DNA of 64,000 bases from Strigamia acuminata. Taxonomy: Eukaryota; Arthropoda; Chilopoda; Geophilomorpha; Linotaeniidae. Of this stretch, positions 11,101 through 20,112 are shown in pieces. Position numbers and translations under genes: made by a program. The stretch lies in contig OX442323.1 in assembly GCA_949358305.1 (NCBI GenBank), forward strand, positions 4,774,001 through 4,838,000. The letters run 5' to 3'. Positions within the stretch are counted from its first letter, which is position 1. Every line of letters starts with the position of its first letter. Below the pieces are notes generated by a model that searched no databases, was not told the origin of the DNA, and saw only the letters and a program-made list of their open reading frames with translations.

Positions 11101-11931
11101 TTGCATCTATGCAGATGTGATATTAAGCTTTGCATCTATCTAGATGCAATGAAAATAAATTTGAAATCTCTTACGCTTCATCTGTGGTGTCGCTTCCTAC
11201 TCTCCAGATGCGTTTATAACCACAAGAAACATCATTTCCATGTTTTTCTCTCGCTCGTTTCATGTTAATATTGAGATGAGTCCGATTTGCAGTTGCATAA
11301 ACATCAACATGTGGACACACCTTGTTTCCAGTGTACCAATAAAACTTACGCACTTCAGGATCAAATGGATCTAAATTTGGAATCTGACATCCCGGTGTGT
11401 CCACCTGAAATTAGTAAACGGTAAATGTCTTTGTATACTCTGGTTCGACTCAAGAGTATGCCCTTCTAAGAGCCGCATCACTGGTGTAGTGATCCATAAA
11501 TGTAGACCCAAACACCATACCAAACATGAGTTTTTCATTCATATGTCCATAGAACTTTATTTCTTACAAGGAAGTAACATTTATGTATAAAAATAATCAA
11601 AATTATATCAACTTAAATGGTAATAACAATCACAAATCATAAAAAAATAAAAACTACTTCCCCTAGTGGTAGTAATACAACCTTGAGTTAGGAGTAATGC
11701 GGCTTTTAGAAGGGCATACTCTTGAGTCGAACCAGAGTATAGTTGAGTTTTTCGACTGCTGGTACTTACTATAAATGTTTTCTTTGTATTCTGCTTCTCT
11801 GCCATAATTTTTAACTTACGTTCTCGGCCGGTCATGGCTATTAAACTGTTTTGATGCACAGTCGTGATGAAGATCATAAATAAGCAAGTGGAAATAATTG
11901 AAAGCGCTACTCTAGAAGGTGTGAATCGCAT
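8195..11931 (-). CDS. DUF229 sulfatase-like membrane protein, paralog B (646 aa)
   Basis: Exons 11770-11931, 11175-11404, 10235-10907 and 8195-9070 have the same lengths (162/230/673/876) and phases as in A and C, and give an open frame throughout. It has the N-terminal hydrophobic anchor, CQIPNLDPFDPEVRKFY, IGVDSVSRLN, DYYLRPF, THEDLNDAGYADEP, FFSDHGMRFG and TTPFDVYATL, so the presumed metal-binding residues are kept. Exon 3 is much closer to C than to A, and B and C share an intron 3 repeat that A lacks, so they are the younger pair. Intron 1 is enlarged to 365 bp by a TIR element and intron 3 to 1164 bp by a nested pair of elements. AATAAA overlaps the stop codon. The substrate is unknown. 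Confidence 0.88.
9204..9921. mobile_element. TIR element in gene B intron 3, host of a nested hAT
   Basis: AAGCTAGATTCACACTTGTG continuing through CACTAGACGCAACGCAAG on the left is inverted on the right as CTTGCGTTGCGTCTAGTGTG and then GAACCTAGCTTT. The arms are about 50-60 bp once the inserted hAT (9237-9523) is removed. Non-coding; family not identified. Confidence 0.65.
9237..9523. mobile_element. hAT MITE nested in the TIR element
   Basis: The 287-bp element begins CAGGGTTTCC and ends GGGAACCCCTG. CACTAGAC is duplicated perfectly at 9229-9236 and 9524-9531. A related, left-truncated copy is at about 23705-23886. Confidence 0.87.
10130..10217. repeat. Repeat remnant in gene B intron 3 shared with gene C
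   Basis: From CCGGGACATTTTTGCA to GTCACCCTGGGCTAAAT, this stretch is nearly identical to 13782-13877 at the same place in gene C, just downstream of the exon 3 donor. Its GGTGACNAGCCGTCC-like edge looks like a DNA-transposon end. Gene A lacks it. Confidence 0.6.
11434..11741. mobile_element. TATACTC-type TIR element in gene B intron 1
   Basis: About 45-bp TIRs: TATACTCTGGTTCGACTCAA continuing through AGAGTATGCCCTTCTAA, repeated inverted at the right end. Comparison with the 59-bp intron 1 of gene A shows a clean insertion between GTCTTTG and GTTGAGTTT. Probable TA or TATA target. Confidence 0.75.
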
Positions 11932-12794
11932 AGTGATTTGCAAGTATAATAAGCTACCTCGTTGCGTGCTAGAGTATATGTAGCCCAGAGAATAAGCGGG
12001 AAATAAACAAAAGATTTGAAATTTTCGAAAATTTTTTTAAATGGCTACGAGTAAAAATTTAGTGTTCGTCTCGAGTGGTTTGTTGTGAATTCAACGTCGA
12101 ATTAGCAGAGGTGATTATATACGTTTTGTTATCCGGTCGCTGATATGTTTTTACCAGAATTATTTATATGTGTAAAATAAGAAACAGCAATTTCTTGTTA
12201 TGATAAAAAGGCATGTATCAATTTTATCGCGTGTCTAAGTCAGTTCCAATCATTTAATTCGTTTATTATCTGCGGAAAACACCCAAACCTGTTGTTTTTC
12301 CCATCGAGTATCACTCATTTACGGTCTTGCACGCTTGGAACTGTCATAGAAATGCTAAATCTGCATTATAAATATAGTTTTGCAAGATACTCACATTAGT
12401 GGGACAAAAAAATTAATTTAGTGATAAAGTCAGTTAGTGGGAGATGAGACACCTGTAAACAGTTTTTAATTAAACAATAAATTTTTAGTCCAGGTTGACT
12501 TTCAGTAACATCCTGCTCGGGCTTTTGGATTATAAATGGGTCTTTCTGGTGCTGATACTTGAACTATTGAACATTATTATTGTGAGGTCAATTACGATTT
12601 TAGAGTATGATTCACTGTTTTTGTTGGGGGGGGGGGGGGACCAGTGACCAGAGTTTCACAGATTTGCATCAAAAGTTAGTTGATTTGCTGTTATTCGGAA
12701 GCTCTTTTGGGTCCATTAAGCCTCAGCTGCCCAGATATTGTAACAGTGTTTGTTTCTTGTTCTGATGCACATCCAGGCTTCATCATTCTAGAAT

Positions 12795-15781
12795 TTATTT
12801 ACAATAGCAAAACTTTCGCAACATTGCATTCTGTACACACGGCTGTTCTCCATACCGATTTATACGGCTGATCTCATCGCTTACCAAATAGATTCCGGTC
12901 GACTCGGTATATTGAACAGTTCCCTCAAACATTCCCTGACTGGGTTTAACTAAAACCGTAATCAAGTAGGTGAAAACACCATTGACACGGTCGCCGAACA
13001 AAATCGTTCTATTTACTACATCATTGACACTCTCTTGAAACTTCAGTAGTTTATCGTCTAAACCGCTGATGAGAGCATTTGTGATTGTGTCAAGTTCCAA
13101 CACAGCACATTGTGAATGACCAGCCACTTTTGCGTTAATGGCGCGCACCAGTTTTTGAGCAGTATTTATCACTACGATGTCGCTGAGATTGGCCGTACTT
13201 CTATCCTCACAGGTGCACCAATGGGGCAAGATGGCCGCATGTTCACACGTCCTTTCTTGGGGAATTTCGGAAAACAAACTGATGCCGCGGTCGTTCAAAG
13301 AGGCTTCTTTCACCTCTCCGGTGAAATTAAGGATGTCTTTCAAGGTTGCGTAAACATCGAACGGTGTCGTGAGTCTGTTTTGGTTGGTTTGAAGGTTGGC
13401 CCAGATATCCGGGTACTTTGATGGAAACCATGGAGGAAATATGATGAAGTAAAATGGCATCCGTTCTTCGATCTTGCCCGCGAAGGTTTCTCGGATGTCT
13501 CCGAAACGCATGCCGTGATCACTGAAGAAAATCAGAACGGAGTTGTCGATCAAGTGTGATTCATAATATTGAGTTAAGAAGTTGAGGTACGGCTCGTCCG
13601 CATAGCCCGCGTCGTTTAAATCTTCGTGAGTGAGTCTAGTATTGAAGACAAAGGCAAACGTCGGTTTTCTCTGAAGGAAAAGGAATAGGAAGAAAATTGA
13701 AATCCCTGCTATAGCAACGTTAGCATTTTAACAATAGGGAGATGTGATTAAGGGGCTAAATGATGGTGACTAGAATGATCGATTTTTGAAAAACCGGGAC
13801 ATTTTTGCAACCCAAGAAGGTTTTTTGGGTCACCGGGTCAAAGCATCCAAAAACCGGACGGCTGGTCACCCTGGGCTAAATGCAGTACTTACTCTAAACT
13901 CTTCTAGAAAGTCCCTCAACCATTGCAAAACAACATCAACTTCCAATCGGTTATTGTAGCAATTTTCACTGGTATTCATCAAATTTGAGGCCGCAATAGT
14001 GAACGGTCTCAGATAATAATCTGTCGGTTGGTGGAAAAAACCGGCTTTTAGGTAATCGAATATCGAGATTTCGGGATAATCTTCGGCAAACAAAGTCCGG
14101 AATCCCTTATTGGCAAATTCCTTCCAAACGAGATCCAAGTTATCAAAGGGTTCACTGCTTAACGACTCGTTCCAGCATTCCTCGACGAACAAACCGGACA
14201 GCATCGGAACAACATTGACGAATGTATTATCGGCTACTTTGGTGAACCCTTGTAAGTCAATCGCGTCCATCACATCCCGAAGATAAGCGAAGGTCTTTGG
14301 CATGTGTCGTAACATGTTGAGCCTTGAAACTGAGTCTACGCCTATGATAGTGACGCTTAGTCTTTCCACTATTGTCGTCCCAGTTTCATCCATCCAATGA
14401 TTGAAGTTCAAATTGCGTTCTTCCTCCACTCTGGGTTTCAATTGTATGGACGGGAAAAAGTCTCGGTAAACGACAGTTTTGTTAACTTCGCAACCAACCA
14501 TTATAAACTCATCAGATATTGGAATTGAATCAATCATAACGTTATACGAGTCTTCAATGCCATATCTGAAAAATAATTATAAAGTTTCAGTTTTATTTTG
14601 GAGCTAATACATTCCCCAGTAGCACGGATGATCGATTTAACATTGCATTTATATTCTGGCTCACCGTTAGAAGCACAGATCTTCCTATTGGCTGAGCCTA
14701 TTCACTCCTAACTGTTGCCTGTATAATTCCACCATGAAAAGTAGGTTTGTTGTGATTTTAATTAGTTTCACGATTTTAGGTGATTGAAATGATGTAAATT
14801 GACTCATATTTGATAATAAAATGTTTTTAAAAGACTGGAAGCAATGTTTTAAGCTGTTACTTGTTCAAAATTCATGATTGTTAAGTTCGCTCAGTTTATT
14901 GGTTGCTATGTCAAGCTGGTTTTGAAATTTATGATCGATTGTTCTGTCTGGACACAAAATGCCTTCCTGTAACTCGAGCGTTTGTATTTTGGCCTACTTT
15001 TATGTAGCCCTACACCAGTGAATAGGCTCAGCCAATAGGAAGATCTGTGCTTTTAACGGTGAGCCAGAGTATATACAGATATGATATTAAACATTGCGTC
15101 TATGCAGATACGATATTAAACATTGCATCTGTGCGGATATGATATTAAACCTCGCATCTATCTAGATGCAATGTTTAATGTGTTATCGTACATATTTTCC
15201 GCATCTTATATTGGAGAAGTGGGTGATAGCACTGCAGCAAAACAAATTGTTACTGATTTCATGGATGGCAATCCACTGCTTTGCTGCCCTGCATTAGGCC
15301 AATATTTAAAATAAATTTGAAATCTCTTACTCTTGATCTGTGGTGTCGTTTCCTTCTCTCCAGATTCGTTTATAACCACAAGAAACATCATTTCCATGTT
15401 TTTCTCTCGCTCGTTTCATGTCAATGTTGAGATGAGTCCGATTTGCAGTTGCAAAAACATCAACATCTGGACACACCTTGTTTCCAGTGTACGAGTAAAA
15501 CTTACGCACTTCAGGATCAAATGGATCTAAATTTGGAATCTGACATCCCGGTGTGTCCACCTGAAATTAGTAAACGGTAAATGTCTTTGGAGTTGAGTTT
15601 CTCCACTGCTGGTACTTACTATAAATAGTTTCCTTGAATTCTGCTTCTTTTCCGTAATTTTTAACTTACGTTCTCGGTTGTTCATGGCTATCAAACTGTT
15701 TTGATGCACAGTCGTGATGAAGATCATAAATAAGCAAGTGGAAAAAATTGTAAGCAGTATTTTGGATGATATGAATGGCAT
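12795..15781 (-). CDS. DUF229 sulfatase-like membrane protein, paralog C (646 aa)
   Basis: Exons 15620-15781, 15331-15560, 13893-14565 and 12795-13670 total 647 codons with no internal stop. The start is ATG at 15781 (MPFISS; A and B have MRFTPS). It has the same anchor segment, DPFDPEV motif, IGVDSVSRLN, THEDLNDAGYADEP, FFSDHGMRFG (DH pair) and TTPFDVYATL as A and B, so it is probably catalytically competent if they are. In PF02995 it fits the full-length type with an N-terminal membrane anchor. Intron 2 carries a TATACTC-type element; intron 3 is short (222 bp) and shares a repeat with B. The upstream region (15840-16200) shares blocks with gene A and the 5' relic. AATAAA overlaps the stop codon. 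Confidence 0.88.
13782..13877. repeat. Repeat remnant in gene C intron 3 shared with gene B
   Basis: Orthologous to 10130-10217 in gene B: same bounds (CCGGGACATTTTTGCA to CACCCTGGGCTAAAT) and same distance from the exon donor. The insertion therefore predates the B/C duplication. Confidence 0.6.
14650..15074. mobile_element. TATACTC-type TIR element in gene C intron 2
   Basis: Left end TATATTCTGGCTCACCGTTA, continuing through GCACAGATCTTCCTATTGGC, recurs inverted at the right end (GCCAATAGGAAGATCTGTGC, then GAGCCAGAGTATA). Arms are about 60 bp. The ends resemble those at 11434-11741 and 16720-17140. Confidence 0.72.
15075..15190. repeat. Short tandem repeat in gene C intron 2
   Basis: Units of about 32 bp (GCAGATACGATATTAAACAT-like, with ATTGCATCTAT) repeat three to four times. 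A similar array lies in gene B intron 2 at 11085-11160, so the array predates the B/C split. Confidence 0.6.
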
Positions 15782-16299
15782 AGTGATTTGCAAGTACAAT
15801 AAGCTTCCGCGTTGCGTGCTGAAGTATATGTATCCCAGAGAATAAGCGGGGAATAAACAAAAGATTTGAAAATTTCGTAATTTTTAGTGTCAATTCACAT
15901 GTTTCCGTTTCCGACAGAAAAAAACAATGGAACGTTTATAAATTTCCTCAATTATCTAGACTGTAGCATTATAAAACAGTGGTGTCAATTGCATAGCTGA
16001 AGTACGGTGCGACGTCTCCTTGAACTGAATTATTTTATTCGTAGTGTTGATGTCTGTAAGTCAATAGTTGCATACAAATTGTTAAAGCAAATACTTGAAG
16101 TTTGCTTAAATGAATAAAAATAAATGAAGTAAGTGAAATAAATGTGTTAATATTGAATGCTCTTAATTGAAGCATTAGGTGCGTTTCAAAATGGTTTTGA
16201 AAAGTTTGTTTTAACTTCACATTGTTCTAACTGGGCTCGGCCCAGGGGTACCAGGCACCTCCCATACAGTCTTCATCTCTGTTCATACATATGACAGTA

Positions 16300-16579
16300 A
16301 CAGATTTTTTTAAATCGATTTTTAATAATTTTTCGAGCATTTTTAATATTTTTTTTACGATTTTCACCTATTTTTAATCGGTTTTTAATGTTTTTTGTCG
16401 ATTTTTATCATTTTTGGTCGGTTTTAATACTTTTTAACCACTCCGTATATTTTAATGACTTTTTATTTTCATATGCAGTACAGAATGTGTATAAACCTAA
16501 TGTTCGATTATCCGAACAATTCGGTTTTATAAACACCCACATTCCCAATTTGTTCGTATAACCGAGGCTCTACTGTAGC
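16300..16579. mobile_element. Tigger-like element, inverted copy
   Basis: Reverse-complement relative of 1771-2101. It ends TGTTCGTATAACCGAGGCTC then TACTGTA, the pogo/Tigger-like end. The left end is indistinct. Confidence 0.5.
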
Positions 16580-16719
16580 TTGCTTGGCTTTGCTGTTATT
16601 GGGAGGATTTATTTTTTGTTTGCTGTTGAATGTAGTGTTAAAAAGCCAGCAGTTGGATTCCCCAATTCAGTGCTGTTTCCTCCTGGTCCACTATATATTG
16701 GGTGAACAAGATTACTGAG

Positions 16720-17140
16720 TATACTCGAGTTGCACTCAAAAAGGCACCTCAGTCCTATTGGTCGAGCCAGTTTACTACAAACTCCAAACTGTATACTACT
16801 ACTAGGATAAGTAGTTTTGATTTTTATTTATTGTTGTGATTGTTATGACTAGTTTAGTTAATGTTATTTTGATTTTATTTAATAAAAAATGTTATTTCCA
16901 TTATTAAAATGAAGTTTTACACATTAAAAAATGTCAACATCATGTTTGTTGTGTTTATTGCTTACATCGTCTGGAAGTTTGAATTTTAGGCCGTTGCCTA
17001 GGCAATCGATTGCAATGTCTGTACATTGTAATGCAATTCTGGTGTTTGGGTCTACTTTTGTGGATCACTACACAATTAAACTGGCTCGACCAATGGGAGT
17101 ACACATTGTGAGGTGCCTTTTTGAGTGCAACTCGAGTATA
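16720..17140. mobile_element. TATACTC-type TIR element
   Basis: TATACTCGAGTTGCACTCAA, then AAAGGCACCTCA and TATTGGTCGAGCCAGTTTA, is matched inverted at the right end (TTTTTGAGTGCAACTCGAGT then ATA). The 421-bp body is AT-rich and non-coding. Confidence 0.72.
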
Positions 17141-17171
17141 GATTCAGACTTCAGCGGCATGATTCTGTTGG

Positions 17172-17243
17172 AGTCCTGGGTAGTTTAGTTGGTAGAGCAC
17201 CCATTTGAAAAACGGGGGATCTGGGTTCGACTTCCGGCTGAGG
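17172..17243 (+). repeat. tRNA-derived SINE head 1
   Basis: A well-formed box A region (TAGTTTAGTTGGTAGAGCA), an anticodon-like stem-loop CCCAT-TTGAAAA-ACGGG (GAA, Phe-like) and a T-arm-like GGGTTCGACTTCC. The acceptor stem does not pair well and the T arm has an extra base, so it is tRNA-like and not a functional tRNA. A diverged second head follows about 255 bp on. Confidence 0.55.
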
Positions 17244-17427
17244 TCCTCTGGAAGAATGAGCATCTTCAACCAGAAATTTAGAGGCAGGATGAAAAAGCAT
17301 ACATTTTTTACGTATATTACAATGAAGTTCCTGCATTGAGAAAGTCTGTATAGTATTACAAAGGCAAGGTCAAATGTGAAGTTAGGTGGGTATGTTTTTT
17401 GAACAAAAGCGTTTCGATTCTGTTGGA

Positions 17428-17495
17428 GTCCTGGATAGCATAATTGGTAGAGCATCCGTCTGGCAAATGGGGGATCTGCGCTCGACTCCGGAGTC
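17428..17495 (+). repeat. tRNA-derived SINE head 2
   Basis: Same lead-in (GATTCTGTTGGAGTCCTGG) as head 1, box A-like TAGCATAATTGGTAGAGCA and degenerate box B GCGCTCGACTCC. The anticodon loop would be CTGGCAA. Probably a SINE relic. Confidence 0.5.
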
Positions 17496-17523
17496 TTCGT
17501 TTTGACGTAGAACTACGTCTAAA

Positions 17524-17921
17524 GGTGGAATCACAAGGGAGCGGGTACAATTTCAAAGCTTGCTAGTACAAGTTTAAAGAAGGAGTCATTTACAAGCTCA
17601 CTTAACCCGCTTTTGGCTTACCAGCTTTAACTGGCAAACTCAAGCTAGCTTGGTAGCTAGCTAGAAATTCCTGCCAAAATCTTCTCCAAGAATTTCCTCA
17701 CGCTGCTGATTGGTTGTCAGAGTCACATGACCAAAACAGCAGCAAGTTTGAAGCTGGTAAATCAAACTCAGTTTGATCGGAGCGGGTGAGTACAAGCTCG
17801 CTTCAAAACAAAGCTTTGAATAAAAACGCAAGCTTGTGTTGGCTCAAGCGGGCGAGTTTTTAGCTGCTTTTTCAAGTAAAAGCAAGCTTTTAAATTTTAC
17901 CGGCTCCCTTGTCTTTCCACC
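17524..17921. mobile_element. TIR element
   Basis: GGTGGAATCACAAGGGAGCG with a continuation to AAAGCTTGC is matched inverted at the right end (GCTCCCTTGTCTTTCCACC). Arms are about 40 bp and the body is 398 bp, non-coding. A solo right end lies at 37870-37913. Confidence 0.68.
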
Positions 17922-18392
17922 AAACTTACATCCAGCCAATCAGGAACGACTTCAATCTTGCGAGAAAAGGTGAAACTGAACGAGACTCCATGTGATGATT
18001 CTGCTGCCAAAACACGCGAGTTGTAGTTTAGAGCCATCATTTTGATGTTACAACAATTTGGTTCCTATTCTGGATCAAAGATCTTGCCATTCACTTCTGA
18101 TTGGTTCATTCTGATGTGATCACTTGATTATCCAAAGGTCAACAACACTAATCTGGAGTTCCTTGTCGTATTTACGTGAGTATACGTCCCACTCATGGTA
18201 ACCAGTCCCCATGCCAGTCACAAGTACTACAAGTACCGGTACTACACTTGTTTAAACAAGTGTGAACATACTTGCATTACCATTACCTTGCATTACCTTC
18301 TCTTTGCTTATTTTACTTTCAAATAGGAACTCATCATAAGACGACAATTGACACTTATTTTTGTTGTGTAGTGAGTATTGTAGAATGTGTCA

Positions 18393-18700
18393 CTAGGTGG
18401 CAGATTGTGCTTGTGCACCTGATGAGATGTATATCGTAAATAAGCGTGTGGAAAAGATTGAAATTGCTATCTGGGAAGACATAAAACGCATTGCTAAAAT
18501 GTTTGTATTCTTTATAGAGAATAAGCGGGATGTAACAACAGGTTTTAATATTTCATAAGTTCAGTGTCAATTCACGAATTTCCTCTTCAGACAGAATAAA
18601 ACAACGGATATATGTTTATAAATTTCCTCAAATATTTCAACTGTCTAGTCTAATAAAACTGGTGTGAATTACATAACTGAAGTACAACAGATCATATCCT
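18393..18700 (-). pseudogene. DUF229 paralog, 5' relic (exon 1 and upstream region)
   Basis: On the minus strand from 18491 a reading starts MRFMSSQIAISIFSTRLF, clearly exon 1 of the DUF229 genes, but runs into a stop at 18393. The upstream sequence (GAGAATAAGCGGGATGTAAC, then GTGTCAATTCAC, then TAAAACTGGTGTGAATTACA) matches the region upstream of gene C. No later exons follow on the minus side. It marks a further lost copy of the array. Confidence 0.75.
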
Positions 18701-18884
18701 TGAATTGAAGTACAGCAAATCATATCCTTGAACTAAATTTCCAATTGATAACTTTTATGATAGCTGCGTTTAAGTTGGTTAAGCAAATACTTAAAATTTG
18801 AATAAAAATAAATGAAATAAGTGAAATAAAATTTTTTATTGACTTGTCAATGCACATTTTTAATAGGGAAGAAACGGTGAAAAC

Positions 18885-19102
18885 CAGCGAGTTTCTTGTT
18901 TAAATGTATTTTTTTCCTGTTTTTTAGGTTTTATTGGTATTTTTTGGGTTGTGTGTGTTTATTAGGGTGTTTATTTGGTTTTTAAGTGTTTTTTCCGTTT
19001 TCTTAGGTTTTTAGTAACCTTTTTAAATGTTTTTTTTTTGGGACCTCGATAACAATTTTCAATAGTATCCGGACCCCACTTAAAATTACTTGCCGACCCC
19101 TG
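18885..19102 (-). mobile_element. hAT element, truncated inverted copy
   Basis: Ends CTTGCCGACCCCTG, the complement of the hAT end CAGGGGTCGGCAAG, and its interior (GGTATTTTTTGGGTTGTGTG) is the reverse complement of the element at 6154-6456. The other end is missing. It is inserted directly next to the Tc1-like end at 19103-19141. Confidence 0.7.
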
Positions 19103-19141
19103 AGCTAAACTGACGGGAAGTTTTTTTTGTCCACGACTGTA
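19103..19141 (-). mobile_element. Tc1-like transposon end (solo, inverted)
   Basis: Reverse complement reads TACAGTCGTGGACAAAAAAA then ACTTCCCGTCAGTTTAGCT, matching 2774-2811 almost base for base. A hAT copy interrupts it. Confidence 0.6.
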
Positions 19142-20083
19142 CATCAGCGCAGGGGTTGAGCCGAGAAGCCAACATCGAGAAAGCGCTTTATTAGAATTCT
19201 GAGATTTCAAAGAGACAGTTATGTAACAATCATCGCGACAATTGAGACACTTGCAAATGTTTTGCGAAACATATCTGCTCTTTTGGTTGACCGACAATAC
19301 GTGGAATTTGAAGAATAACCTCGTTTTCAGCTAATGTGACGCCGCGTCGACATAAATTAATTCATTTCCTCTTCCACGTGTCACACAACTCACGAAATGA
19401 AAAATGCGTCAACACAACTGGTCGCTATTGTGGTTAATTGCAGCTTTGTTCCGAATGATTTGTTACAATCGAGTAACAAACAGGTGCATTTATCAATTCT
19501 TAATGCTTGTTTTTCTCTTCTTTTTTTTTTGTAATTGTGAATTGTGAAAATCGTGCATTTTTGGAATGCAGTTAGTATCATACATAAAGTCAAAATGGTA
19601 ATTTTTTTTTTACTAAAAGTCAATTTTACAACGCCCTGTATTTGCTGTGAGAATTTATTGATTTGTTTTTATTTATTTTTTGGTAGAAAACCAATCAAAC
19701 AAATCAACACGATAAATATTAGAAACTGAAACAGGTCAATAATTGTGGGCTGTCATTGGTAAAGTAGATTGCAGATGGCGTTGCTGGTCTGGAACAAGAT
19801 TAAACCTTGTGGCCTTGATAGAAACTCACTCTGTATTGATTATCTGGTGGAATAAGCACCAGCAAAACGAGCAGCATGGTGGCAAATTTGAGATTCAAAC
19901 AGATTTATTTAAACGGTCTGAAATTAATTTAATACTAGCAGTCACCCAAATTGGAGAAAAGTAAAATAAATAAAAAATACTAAGCAATGTACGTGATCAA
20001 TTTAAAAAAAATTAAAATGGTGAAATAAAAACCACAATTTGATCAAAAAGGAAACTTTTAAACGTTGGTGATGTAGTACAATG

Positions 20084-20091
20084 TGACGTCA
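20084..20091 (+). promoter_or_regulatory. CRE-type palindrome upstream of the Hog-domain gene
   Basis: TGACGTCA, a perfect consensus CREB/ATF site, ends 21 bp before the ATG at 20113. Its function is not shown, and it could lie in the 5' UTR. Confidence 0.3.
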
Positions 20092-20112
20092 TGAAGCTAG
20101 CAAAGCAACAAC

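Noticed and set aside
12627-12640. Run of 14 G, considered as a G-quadruplex element
   Set aside because: A single homopolymer run, more likely a replication or sequencing artefact.
17172-17243. Possible functional tRNA-Phe (GAA)
   Set aside because: Poor acceptor stem, extra base in the T arm and a neighbouring sister unit with another anticodon indicate a SINE.
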